From positions 152,030-216,029 of the forward strand of contig JBEHXV010000002.1 of the NCBI GenBank assembly GCA_048498515.1: DNA of 64,000 bases, in the 5' to 3' direction. Under the pieces are notes generated by a model that was not told the DNA's origin, searched no databases, and saw only the letters and a program-made list of their open reading frames with translations. This document shows, piece by piece, positions 36,487-43,539 of the stretch (its first letter is position 1; each line of letters opens with the position of its first letter). The translations under genes were made by a program, and so were the position numbers. This DNA comes from UBA4416 sp048498515 (lineage in GTDB: Bacteria > Bacteroidota > Bacteroidia > B-17B0 > Aurantibacillaceae).

Positions 36487-37035
36487 TTATTGGCTAACTA
36501 ATAAAAGCGCTTTTAGCTGGCTGATGGCTTCGGCTTGCACCTCCGGCGGTACGGCCTCGGGCTTGCCAAATTTCTTGCGCCTGAACTTGCCAATCATATT
36601 AAAATTGGCCGCACAGACGTAATTTTCGGTGCCAGCGGTGCGCCATACGCGTATAAAGCTGGTTTCCCTGTGTTGCCAATACAGGCCATCGGCATAGGCG
36701 CCCTCAACGGTGCGCCGGAAGAACAGGTTGTTCTCGTTAGCATACATAAACGCATCAAAGTTTTGGAGCGTTTGGCCGCTTTCGATAATAAACTTGGCTA
36801 GATAATTTTGCGTAGAGCCTCGGCGGGCTACAAAATAGGTATGAATGAGCTGCAGGGCCGCGCGCTCGTTTTGGGTTTGGTTGCCGTTGTGTAAAACAAT
36901 ATCTACGGGTGATGATTTGAACGCCTGCAAGGGCGTATCGGTGCCGGGTGGCTCAGTGGTGGCTTCAAAAACACGGTGCTCGTGCTCATTGCCAAAGGAA
37001 TTAAGGCTTATGCCTGGCTCTACTTTTTTTGTCAT
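36487..37035 (-). CDS. Hypothetical protein
   Basis: 182 residues. The first 65 residues look disordered (proline and threonine rich). The remainder is an alpha/beta unit with IHTYFVARRGSTQNYLAKFIIE, FDAFMYANENNLFFRR and YWQHRETSFIRVWR segments, and a basic loop GKFRRKKFGKP near the end. No family is recognised. It sits 53 bp downstream of the HEPN/nucleotidyltransferase gene in the same direction and may be in one transcript with the 35455 and 35914 genes. Confidence 0.6.
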   Translation of the reverse strand: MTKKVEPGISLNSFGNEHEHRVFEATTEPPGTDTPLQAFKSSPVDIVLHNGNQTQNERAALQLIHTYFVARRGSTQNYLAKFIIESGQTLQNFDAFMYANENNLFFRRTVEGAYADGLYWQHRETSFIRVWRTAGTENYVCAANFNMIGKFRRKKFGKPEAVPPEVQAEAISQLKALLLVSQ

Positions 37036-37088
37036 AACGGTTGATTTTAAGATTAGATAATCCGGTGTATCAACCTGCTTTATGACGG

Positions 37089-37955
37089 TTATTTGGTAAA
37101 GCTTTCTATTTTTTGTTTACAGATTTGCTCTGTTAAGTTGCGAAGCAGAGTTACCCGTTCGCCCAGGTATTCCAATTCTTCTTTAGTAATACGGTAATCT
37201 AAATTGTAGCGCGCTTCAATATAAGCGCGCTTAAGCAAATTAAAGCGTTGGCGCTCCTGCACCGTAGCGCGTGGGAACACTTTGCCAAATTCAATGTCTA
37301 TGGATTTTGCCAGCTTGCCCAGGATCTCAATGTCGTGCGTTTTTGGCTTGTAGCCAGTAAACACTAATTGGAGAGCGCCATAGTAGCGTTCTGTTGCTTG
37401 GTGAAGTTCAAAGGCTGCCTTATTTAGATATTCTTTTTCTATTGCGATTTGGAAGAACTCAAAAAATTCATTTGCGCTCTTAAACCAAGCGTTAAAATAA
37501 TCTTGAGCCTTAGCCTGCGCTTCTGCCGGGCTAAACTCTCGCTTTTCTTCCAGCTGGTAGCGGTTGGTGGTAAACAACAAAACGCCATCGCGTTTGATCT
37601 CGGCAAAAAAGTAATTGCCCTCGCGCAGCTCGTGGTTTACAAACTCCACACCGTGGAAGATCGGGTTCATTGGCGTACTATAGTTCAGCTCTTCCAGCTT
37701 GCCGGTAATGGATTGAGTGAGGGTATCGCTATTGGCGTGGGCATTTTTGCTCAGCACAATCAGCAAATCGTAATCTGATTTATATTCGTAGGTAATGCCT
37801 TTCTCCACATACTTATCTTCTACCTGCGTGCCGCGTGCGTAACTTCCAAATAAAATAATCATCTCAATCTCGGCATAGCGCGGGATCAACGCCGCCACAA
37901 TGGCCTTTAGTTCGGCCTGCTTGTGCTCTGGAAGGTGAGATAGATCGGTTTTCAT
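37089..37955 (-). CDS. Nucleotidyltransferase-HEPN fusion protein
   Basis: 288 residues. The N-terminal domain is a minimal nucleotidyltransferase: ILFGSYARG (Gly37-Ser38) and then SDYDLLIVL with the paired Asp residues (61 and 63) that bind metal. The C-terminal half (about 155-275) is a HEPN domain (AFELHQATERYYGALQLVF, then RFNLLKRAYIEARYNLDY). In two-gene MntA-HepT systems the transferase adds AMP to the HEPN RNase; here both are one chain, as in several Bacteroidota proteins. The canonical RNase RxxxxxH site is not evident, so it may not be a toxin. It lies 58 bp downstream of the PIN/ASCH/NTPase operon on the same strand. Confidence 0.85.
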   Translation of the reverse strand: MKTDLSHLPEHKQAELKAIVAALIPRYAEIEMIILFGSYARGTQVEDKYVEKGITYEYKSDYDLLIVLSKNAHANSDTLTQSITGKLEELNYSTPMNPIFHGVEFVNHELREGNYFFAEIKRDGVLLFTTNRYQLEEKREFSPAEAQAKAQDYFNAWFKSANEFFEFFQIAIEKEYLNKAAFELHQATERYYGALQLVFTGYKPKTHDIEILGKLAKSIDIEFGKVFPRATVQERQRFNLLKRAYIEARYNLDYRITKEELEYLGERVTLLRNLTEQICKQKIESFTK

Positions 37956-38013
37956 TTTTTGGTTAGACGAAGATAAACTTTTAAGCAGTATATAGCAATC
38001 AAAATTGTGTTTT

Positions 38014-38538
38014 TTATATATCTAAAACAGTTAAAACGTCATTGTTGAAGTAAGCGTGCCGAACAGAAACTTGATTGTTATTAAGTTGAACTGATAACTC
38101 ATGTATTTTATTTTTGTGGTTGCCATTATATCTTTCCAAGTATATTTCAGGATAAGCGTTTAAGTTAATATAAATTCCAGTTTCGTAATTTAAGCGATCA
38201 AACATTTCATCTAATTTACCGAAATCAGCATCGGCCTCGCTATTACCACCTTGTAATTTAAAAGCATATACAACAAAGTTGTTTTCGTTTGCGTGCTCTG
38301 TTAGACCAGTTTCTATCGGAATATGTATTAAAATGTCTGGCCTTTGCCTCACACCATAATGATCGTTTAATCTTTTTTGCACTTCACTTTCAAGTATTGT
38401 ATTAGCAGGGAATAGCTGAAGTATTTGGACAGCCTTTAATTCTGAATAGAACTCAGGAACAAACCCGCGTTCAGAATTATGATGCCTTGGCGTCAAAATG
38501 TTTCTTATAGCAGCTACCGTTTTAGTAATTAAGTCCAC
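38014..38538 (-). CDS. PD-(D/E)XK-like protein, catalytic site atypical
   Basis: 174 residues. The segment RPDILIHIP followed about 20 residues later by NNFVVYAFKLQGG matches the core of a small nuclease-like family in which RPDIIIH and VIExK form the metal site. Here the usual acidic residue before xK is Ala (AFK), so cleavage activity may be lost or the site may be rearranged. The end, GKLDEMFDRLNYETGIYINL, is also conserved in that family to my recollection. It overlaps the P-loop NTPase gene by 17 bp and is the last gene of the operon starting at 40917. Confidence 0.62.
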   Translation of the reverse strand: MDLITKTVAAIRNILTPRHHNSERGFVPEFYSELKAVQILQLFPANTILESEVQKRLNDHYGVRQRPDILIHIPIETGLTEHANENNFVVYAFKLQGGNSEADADFGKLDEMFDRLNYETGIYINLNAYPEIYLERYNGNHKNKIHELSVQLNNNQVSVRHAYFNNDVLTVLDI

Positions 38539-39064
38539 TCTTCAATTTATTTAAAATTTCTGAATAATCGTTTTCCTCTCCAATACATAAATTTATTTTC
38601 AACTTTTCAGCTAGTTCTTTAGCATAAGCTACTTCTTGTTCTTGCATATCTTTAAGCACTTCGTAATCGTAACTTCGTTTATCGCGCTCTTCTATACGGG
38701 TTTTTATGGTGCTTACATCGCCAATTATTAAATGTAACGATGCCGGGTTTATAGCCTCAAATGTTGCAAAGGGCACACGGGCAACCTTGCCATCTTTATC
38801 AAATAAGCAATAGTGACCATCTAACAAATAGTGGTGCTCTTTTTTTACGGTGTTTAATAATCCGTTTATTAGCCGGTCTTGTGTAAGCGAAATATTTTCT
38901 ACCTTTTTGTTTTTTGCATCTTCATTTATATCGGCCCACTTGAGCACCTGGCTGGCCGAAAGATATTCAATGCCCAACTCACTGCATAGCTTATTACAAA
39001 CGGTGCTTTTGCCTACACCGTGTATGCCGCCAATAAAAGATATGTTTGAAAACAGCGCGCTCAT
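38522..39064 (-). CDS. P-loop NTPase, adenylate-kinase-like
   Basis: 180 residues from the ATG at 39064, which lies 1 bp after the ASCH stop codon; a longer frame would start inside the ASCH gene and adds nothing conserved. Walker A is IGGIHGVGKST (Lys19), followed by SASQVLKWADI, a LLDGHYCLFDKDG strand with the Asp expected for a nucleoside-monophosphate-kinase fold, and a lid with several Arg residues (RIEERDKRSYDYEV). It probably phosphorylates a nucleotide or small molecule or hydrolyses ATP as a switch. The operon position between ASCH and PD-(D/E)XK-like proteins suggests a nucleotide or nucleic-acid function. Confidence 0.78.
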   Translation of the reverse strand: MSALFSNISFIGGIHGVGKSTVCNKLCSELGIEYLSASQVLKWADINEDAKNKKVENISLTQDRLINGLLNTVKKEHHYLLDGHYCLFDKDGKVARVPFATFEAINPASLHLIIGDVSTIKTRIEERDKRSYDYEVLKDMQEQEVAYAKELAEKLKINLCIGEENDYSEILNKLKSGLNY

Positions 39065-39065
39065 T

Positions 39066-39443
39066 TTAAATTTCTTCGCAATACATATAGGATTGTGGCG
39101 GAACAAAGTTTTCAAAAATATCTTTTGGATTTTTTGATTTGGTAAATTTTTCGACCGACTTTATTTTAATAGAGTAGCCAATTTCCTTATCGGCAAAGTA
39201 GGCAAAAAAATCTTCCTCGCTAATAGAGCCAACTTTGCTAAATTGTTTCCACAGTTTTTTTGGCGTATCAGAAACAATATCGTCAATAGTAAAATAACCT
39301 ATAATGCGTTGCTCGGGCGCGCTTGAATAAATATATACGCGCTCAATTTCCTGCTTAAATACAAGCTTGCGAAACTCCACAAGTTTTTGGCCGGCCAATA
39401 TAGCATTGGCGTATTTGGGTTTAATTGATAATAAAACGTTCAT
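39066..39443 (-). CDS. ASCH (PUA-like) domain protein
   Basis: 125 residues. The start LLSIKPKYANAILAGQKLVEF with the GxKxxExR signature (GQKLVEFRK) is typical of ASCH domains, and VYIYSSAPEQRIIGYFTIDD is the second conserved strand pair. ASCH domains are PUA-like and bind RNA or modified nucleotides. The gene overlaps the 3' end of the PIN-GNAT gene by 23 bp and is followed after 1 bp by the NTPase ATG, so it is tightly built into the operon. Confidence 0.85.
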   Translation of the reverse strand: MNVLLSIKPKYANAILAGQKLVEFRKLVFKQEIERVYIYSSAPEQRIIGYFTIDDIVSDTPKKLWKQFSKVGSISEEDFFAYFADKEIGYSIKIKSVEKFTKSKNPKDIFENFVPPQSYMYCEEI

Positions 39444-40917
39444 CGAAATAGTGCTTTTGTTTTAAATGGTTATAATCGTCGTGTGTTAATGTTGTAATGG
39501 TTTGAAAATTGTTTGAGCAGCTTGGCAATTCCTTAATAGCGGCAAATTTTATGGGCTTAGGCAAATAGCATACCAGCCTGAAAACGAGCACCGTTATTTC
39601 GCGCTTGCTTTTAGTCATTTCTTCAAGGTCGGCATCCTTGTAAACGGTTTTGCGCTTTACCAGATTTTTAATCTCATTAATATCTTTTGTATAAACAACT
39701 TTGTCTAAAATTCCTACAGGCTCTATACTGCCTATGTTCTTTGATCCATAAAACAAAAGCAGGTCGCCTTCTTTCATGCTCAGCCTTTTTGATTTGCATA
39801 AATAAGCCTTTGAAATGGTATTGCCCTCAATTTCATTTAGGCCATGCTCGGTATCATCAAACAAACTGGGCGACCTAAAACTTCCATCTTTAAATAGGGT
39901 TTCATAAAATTTAGGATCTATGGGTATAACAAATTTATTTATTGCCTCGCCATCGGTATAAAACGGATGCGCCTTAACAGCCTGTGGCGTACTTTTATAT
40001 TCGGCTTTAATTAAAGATTTTATCATCCTTAACTCGTCGTTGCCGTGCTTGTTTTTAAACTCATACTTTGTAAAGCCGTATTTCTCTAACAAATCAATTA
40101 GCTGTGTATGGTGCGGAAAAACGGTGAGGTATAAATGATTTATTTGTGCCTTTATGCACATTTCAAACATCTTATTTAAAAAGAGTTCACCAAGCCTGTA
40201 GCCAAAGGCGGTTTCAGCCACCTTAAACGTGCACATTTTCATGGCATCATCGTTTACGTTTGGCAAATCATGGTCAGCTTTTTTCTCACGATGAAAAATA
40301 AGTATGGCAGCAATATTGCCATCAACCCTAAGCAAATAACATCGCCTGTTTTCGCGTGCACATTTCATAAACCACGCATCAAATCCGTTATAGCTACCCC
40401 TAAGCGAATCAAAAAAAACATCCGTCAATTCGTTTTCAATTTCACGGATTGAACACTCCTGGAGTAAGGGATGTTGCGGAATAATAAGGGTGTATTTTTC
40501 CTGTAGCAGCTTTAAGCCGTTGGTAATACTCAATACTCTATTGCCCAGGTTATTTTTACCGGCCTTGGTATGGATGCCGTTATCTTCGGTTATAAAGTAA
40601 TCTACATATTCTTTATACACCTGAAACAGTTGTGCGTTATCTATTTCATCATTCTCTTTTTTCTGCCCCACCTGTTGCGTAAACTCAGCCGATGGCGTTG
40701 CCGGATCGGGCATTTTAGTGTATTTGCTAAGTTTTGAAAGGGTTATTTTTTGCCGCTCCTCGTCTTTATCCTTTTTTATATCGCGCAGGCACGCCGGGTG
40801 GTAATATATATCGCACTTGTTAGAAATGGCAAACTGATAGAAAAGCGCAAACTGATCGTCAATCACCTTGTTGTCCTCAAGCTGAATCAGGATGTTTGTA
40901 TCTATCAATATGCGCAT
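39421..40917 (-). CDS. PIN nuclease-GNAT acetyltransferase-PUA-like fusion protein
   Basis: 498 residues from the ATG at 40917; a TTG 12 bp upstream is less likely because the PIN motif LIDTNIL starts directly after this ATG. Residues 1-150 are a PIN domain: Asp6 in RILIDTNIL, acidic residues near 89-93, and DYFITEDNGIH with Asp112. Residues about 155-305 are a GNAT domain (RCYLLRVDGNIAAILIFH, FGYRLGELFLNKMFEMC, LLEKYGFTKYEF). The last 120 residues have a PUA/EVE-like stretch (LSMKEGDLLLFYGSKNIG, VGILDKV). PIN domains are usually RNases, GNATs acylate an amine, and PUA-like domains read RNA. The gene leads an operon with ASCH, NTPase and PD-(D/E)XK-like genes. Confidence 0.82.
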   Translation of the reverse strand: MRILIDTNILIQLEDNKVIDDQFALFYQFAISNKCDIYYHPACLRDIKKDKDEERQKITLSKLSKYTKMPDPATPSAEFTQQVGQKKENDEIDNAQLFQVYKEYVDYFITEDNGIHTKAGKNNLGNRVLSITNGLKLLQEKYTLIIPQHPLLQECSIREIENELTDVFFDSLRGSYNGFDAWFMKCARENRRCYLLRVDGNIAAILIFHREKKADHDLPNVNDDAMKMCTFKVAETAFGYRLGELFLNKMFEMCIKAQINHLYLTVFPHHTQLIDLLEKYGFTKYEFKNKHGNDELRMIKSLIKAEYKSTPQAVKAHPFYTDGEAINKFVIPIDPKFYETLFKDGSFRSPSLFDDTEHGLNEIEGNTISKAYLCKSKRLSMKEGDLLLFYGSKNIGSIEPVGILDKVVYTKDINEIKNLVKRKTVYKDADLEEMTKSKREITVLVFRLVCYLPKPIKFAAIKELPSCSNNFQTITTLTHDDYNHLKQKHYFDERFIIN

Positions 40918-41242
40918 TACTTGTTCCAAAGCTATGATATATAGGATTTCTACTCTATGAGTGGTTGTATTATTATCCGTAACGGCATGTTAATAACTCG
41001 CTGATTTTGAGCCGATATTACCTAATTGCTGCCTAACAAAGTTAGCTATTTTTAATAGCATTTATTTGCTATATAACGTAGCATTTTGGTAATGCTACAA
41101 TTATTTATTTTAAAAATTTAGGGGCGCTAAGAGGGCTAACAACTTCCAGACCTAAAAAATAACGCATTAACAGTCAATATTTTAACCTGCGCTTTTTAAT
41201 TTTTGTTTTGCGACAATATATTTAATCGTAATTTTGCGATTA
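40918..41242. other. Intergenic region between divergent operons
   Basis: 325 bp without a gene, between the minus-strand PIN operon and the plus-strand ars block. On the minus strand a TAACTTTG box (41037-41044) fits the Bacteroidota -7 consensus and could start the PIN operon, though I see no good -33 partner. A hairpin cluster lies at 41042-41098 and the ArsR promoter/operator at 41206-41243. Confidence 0.5.
41042..41098. repeat. Cluster of short hairpins with TAGC cores
   Basis: GCTATT/AATAGC (41045-41050 with 41054-41059) and GTAGCATT/AATGCTAC (41078-41085 with 41091-41098) are perfect inverted repeats; a GCTAT at about 41068 adds a third pairing option. All share the AGCAT/ATAGC core. 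They overlap the upstream edge of the putative PIN operon promoter and could be regulator sites or recombination remnants. Confidence 0.5.
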
Positions 41243-41243
41243 A
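41206..41243 (+). promoter_or_regulatory. ArsR-type operator overlapping promoter
   Basis: TTAATCG (41222-41228) and CGATTAA (41237-41243) form an inverted repeat with an 8-bp spacer. The spacer itself is TAATTTTG, a perfect Bacteroidota -7 box, and TTTTG at 41206-41210 is a -33 element 18 bp upstream. An ArsR protein bound here would cover the -7 box. The ATG of the first regulator begins at the last base of the right arm, so the transcript may be nearly leaderless. Confidence 0.7.
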
Positions 41244-41605
41244 TGAATATTTCGTTAGCAGATAATAACCGGTACGTTTTACTTTCCCGCTATTGCGGTA
41301 CGTTTAGTAATTCAACCCGCATTGCTATTCTTGAAAAGTTGGCTGCCAACAAACATTGTATGAAGGGCGATTTTATGGAAATTCCTGGTATTTCCCGATT
41401 TACAGTAGGGCAAAACCTAAAGGATTTGAGAAAGTATGGTTTGGTAAACGGCACCTTTACTTCTAAGAACATTACGTACTGCATCAATTACGAAAAGCTG
41501 GAAGAGTTTAAACAGCTTTTTGATAATTTTTATAACGCATTAATTAAGAACAGAGCCAGCGTTAATCCAACCAATAAGGATTGTGCCGCCTCAAGCAATA
41601 AATAA
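41243..41605 (+). CDS. ArsR/SmtB family winged-helix regulator 1
   Basis: 120 residues from the ATG at 41243; a TTG 9 bp earlier is inside the operator and less likely. The protein has the ArsR winged-helix layout: STRIAILEKLAANKHC for helices near the N-terminus, SRFTVGQNLKDLRKYGLVNG for the recognition helix and start of the wing, then ITYCINYEKLEEF. The typical metal-binding ELCVCDL-type pair in helix 3 is absent, so sensing may rely on other Cys residues (the single CGTF and HCMKGD). It is the first gene of the arsenic block, with its stop 1 bp from the second regulator's start. Confidence 0.8.
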   Translation: MNISLADNNRYVLLSRYCGTFSNSTRIAILEKLAANKHCMKGDFMEIPGISRFTVGQNLKDLRKYGLVNGTFTSKNITYCINYEKLEEFKQLFDNFYNALIKNRASVNPTNKDCAASSNK

Positions 41606-41606
41606 A

Positions 41607-41936
41607 ATGGGAATCAGCAAGACAGAAGAATTTACTGTAAAGCAGAACAAAATTGCTAAGTACATGAAAGCGCTGGGGCACCCGGCGCGCGTAGCCATTT
41701 TGGAAGTGCTGATAAAAAAGCAGGCCTGCATTTGCGGCGATATTGTAGATGAGCTGCCGCTATCGCAAAGCACCGTATCGCAGCACTTAAAGGAACTGAA
41801 AGAGGCGGGATTAATAAAAGGCGATGTGGAAGGCGTAAAGGTATGCTATTGTATAGATGAGAAGGAATGGGCCATTGCCAAAGAATACATGAACAACTTT
41901 TTTGTGGCCTACGAAAACAAGGCTAAGTGCTGCTAA
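41607..41936 (+). CDS. arsR: ArsR family regulator 2 (arsenic-type)
   Basis: 109 residues from ATG 41607, 1 bp after the previous stop (a start at 41583 would overlap the preceding gene). HPARVAILEVLIKKQACICGD, with a Cys-x-Cys in helix 3, and LSQSTVSQHLKELKEAGLIKG for the DNA-reading helix, are characteristic. The C-terminus ends in KAKCC, offering further thiol ligands. ArsR proteins leave DNA when arsenite binds their thiols. A second ATCG-N8-CGAT operator lies 17 bp downstream of this gene, before DUF6428. Confidence 0.9.
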   Translation: MGISKTEEFTVKQNKIAKYMKALGHPARVAILEVLIKKQACICGDIVDELPLSQSTVSQHLKELKEAGLIKGDVEGVKVCYCIDEKEWAIAKEYMNNFFVAYENKAKCC

Positions 41937-41952
41937 AAAAATTTGCACTCAT

Positions 41953-41972
41953 ATATCGGTAAATAACGATTA
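41953..41972 (+). promoter_or_regulatory. Second ArsR-type operator
   Basis: ATCG (41955-41958), GTAAATAA and CGAT (41967-41970) repeat the ATCG-N8-CGAT layout of the operator at 41222-41243. It lies between arsR and DUF6428, so the effector genes may have their own regulated start. No clear -7 box overlaps it. Confidence 0.6.
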
Positions 41973-41986
41973 AATAAATATAAACC

Positions 41987-42460
41987 ATGAAACTATCAGA
42001 ATTAAAATCAAAACTTACAGGCATTAATGAAATAAATTTTCAATTACCTGATGGCACCTTTGTGCCGAACCATTTTCACGTTACCGAAGTAGGCCAGATA
42101 AACAAGCATTTTATTGATTGCGGCGGCACGGTGCGCCATGAAAAAGCGGTAAACTTCCAGTTATGGGAAGCCGGTGATTTTGACCACCGCCTTGCGCCGC
42201 AAAAGCTGGTAAGCATCATCAGCCTGTCGGAAAAAGTATTGGGCGTAGAAGATGCGGAAATAGAAGTGGAATACCAAAGCAGCACCATTGGCAAATACGG
42301 GCTGGATTTTGACGGCAAAAACTTTGTGCTTACAACAAAACAAACGGCCTGCCTTGCCAGCGATGCCTGCGGCGTTACCGATGGCAAGCAAAAAGTAAAC
42401 TTATCGGATTTAGGCGAACAAAAACAAGGCTGCTGCACCCCAGGTGGAGGCTGCTGCTAA
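41987..42460 (+). CDS. DUF6428 family protein
   Basis: 157 residues, matching DUF6428 along its length: INFQLPDGTFVPNHFHVTEVG, FIDCGGTVRHEKAVNFQLWEA, FDHRLAPQKL, and EVEYQSSTIGKYGLDFDG. It ends in the Cys-rich tail QGCCTPGGGCC. This family is found in Bacteroidota arsenic operons; its biochemistry is unknown to me. The Cys-rich tail and His residues suggest that it handles arsenite or a metal. It lies 12 bp upstream of the arsenate reductase gene. Confidence 0.85.
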   Translation: MKLSELKSKLTGINEINFQLPDGTFVPNHFHVTEVGQINKHFIDCGGTVRHEKAVNFQLWEAGDFDHRLAPQKLVSIISLSEKVLGVEDAEIEVEYQSSTIGKYGLDFDGKNFVLTTKQTACLASDACGVTDGKQKVNLSDLGEQKQGCCTPGGGCC

Positions 42461-42472
42461 ACAACAACAGGT

Positions 42473-42883
42473 ATGAACGTATTGGTATTATGCACCGGCA
42501 ACAGCTGCCGCAGCCAAATGGCCGAAGGTTATTTGAGACACTTTGCTGGAAACAAAGCAAAAATATATAGCGCAGGCATTGAAACGCACGGCGTAAATCC
42601 GAAAGCCATTGCAGCTATGAAAGCCGATGGCATTGATATATCGGGCCACACATCTAATAACATTGATGAATACAAAGGGATTGATTTTGATTTTGTGATA
42701 ACGGTTTGCGATAATGCAAAAGAGAACTGCCCGTATTTCCCTTCCAATGCAAAAAAGTTCCATCACAATTTTCCTGATCCAGCCAAAGCAACGGGCAGCG
42801 AAGCGGAAATAAAGGCCGAATTTGAAAGAGTGCGTGATCTTATTAAAGACTATTGCCGGGAATTTGTACAAGAAAACCTATGA
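42473..42883 (+). CDS. arsC: Arsenate reductase, thioredoxin-coupled LMW-PTP fold
   Basis: 136 residues. The P-loop CTGNSCRSQMAEG at the N-terminus is the low-molecular-weight phosphatase signature, and VCDNAKENCPYF supplies the second and third Cys needed for the thioredoxin-type disulfide cascade. FPDPAKATGS holds the Asp general acid. The enzyme reduces arsenate to arsenite in the cytoplasm. Its stop overlaps the aquaporin ATG (ATGA), so the product is coupled to an arsenite exit channel. Confidence 0.93.
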   Translation: MNVLVLCTGNSCRSQMAEGYLRHFAGNKAKIYSAGIETHGVNPKAIAAMKADGIDISGHTSNNIDEYKGIDFDFVITVCDNAKENCPYFPSNAKKFHHNFPDPAKATGSEAEIKAEFERVRDLIKDYCREFVQENL

Positions 42884-43539
42884 GGAAATATATCGCAGAA
42901 TTGATAGGAACTTTTGCGCTGGTGTTTTGCGGCACCGGCGCTATTGTTATTAACCAGCAAACGGGGGGCGTAGTTACGCATGTGGGTATTGCTATTACGT
43001 TTGGCCTCATTGTTTCGGCCATGATCTATGCGCTGGGCGATATATCAGGCGCGCATTTAAACCCTGCCGTAACCATTGCGTTTTGGGCGGCTAAGCTGTT
43101 TCCGGCCAAAGAAATTGTGCCTTACATCATCAGCCAGGCAATAGGAGCGTTTATTGCCAGTCTGAGCCTTAAATTTCTGTTTCCGGCAAATGAAACATTG
43201 GGAGCAACCTTGCCCGCTGGCACAGCCATGCAATCGCTTGTGCTGGAACTGATACTTACCTTTATTTTGATGTTCGTAATCATTCACGTAGCAAGCGGAA
43301 GCAAAGAAAAAGGCATGTTTGCAGGGCTGGCTATTGGCTCGGTAGTGCTTTTGGAGGCCATGTTTGCAGGGCCGGTTTGCGGGGCTTCTATGAACCCCAT
43401 CCGCTCTATTGCTCCTGCCGTTGTTTCGGGCCACACCGAACATTTATGGGTTTACATCACCGCACCGGTATTGGGTGCAATCTTTGCCGTGTTGGGCTGG
43501 ATGGGATTAAAACAAAAAACAAGTGAGAATGGAAAGTAA
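42880..43539 (+). CDS. Aquaglyceroporin (MIP family), probable arsenite channel
   Basis: 219 residues from the ATG at 42880 that overlaps the arsC stop by four bases. Six helices are visible, starting KYIAELIGTFALVFCGTGAI. The first pore motif is complete (GAHLNPAVTIAFW); the second reads CGASMNPIRSIAP, with Ile where Ala is usual (NPI for NPA). Aquaglyceroporins in ars operons (AqpS of Sinorhizobium) let arsenite leave down its gradient, replacing ArsB or ACR3, and no ArsB/ACR3 gene is in this block. Its stop overlaps the start of the next gene. Confidence 0.9.
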   Translation: MRKYIAELIGTFALVFCGTGAIVINQQTGGVVTHVGIAITFGLIVSAMIYALGDISGAHLNPAVTIAFWAAKLFPAKEIVPYIISQAIGAFIASLSLKFLFPANETLGATLPAGTAMQSLVLELILTFILMFVIIHVASGSKEKGMFAGLAIGSVVLLEAMFAGPVCGASMNPIRSIAPAVVSGHTEHLWVYITAPVLGAIFAVLGWMGLKQKTSENGK

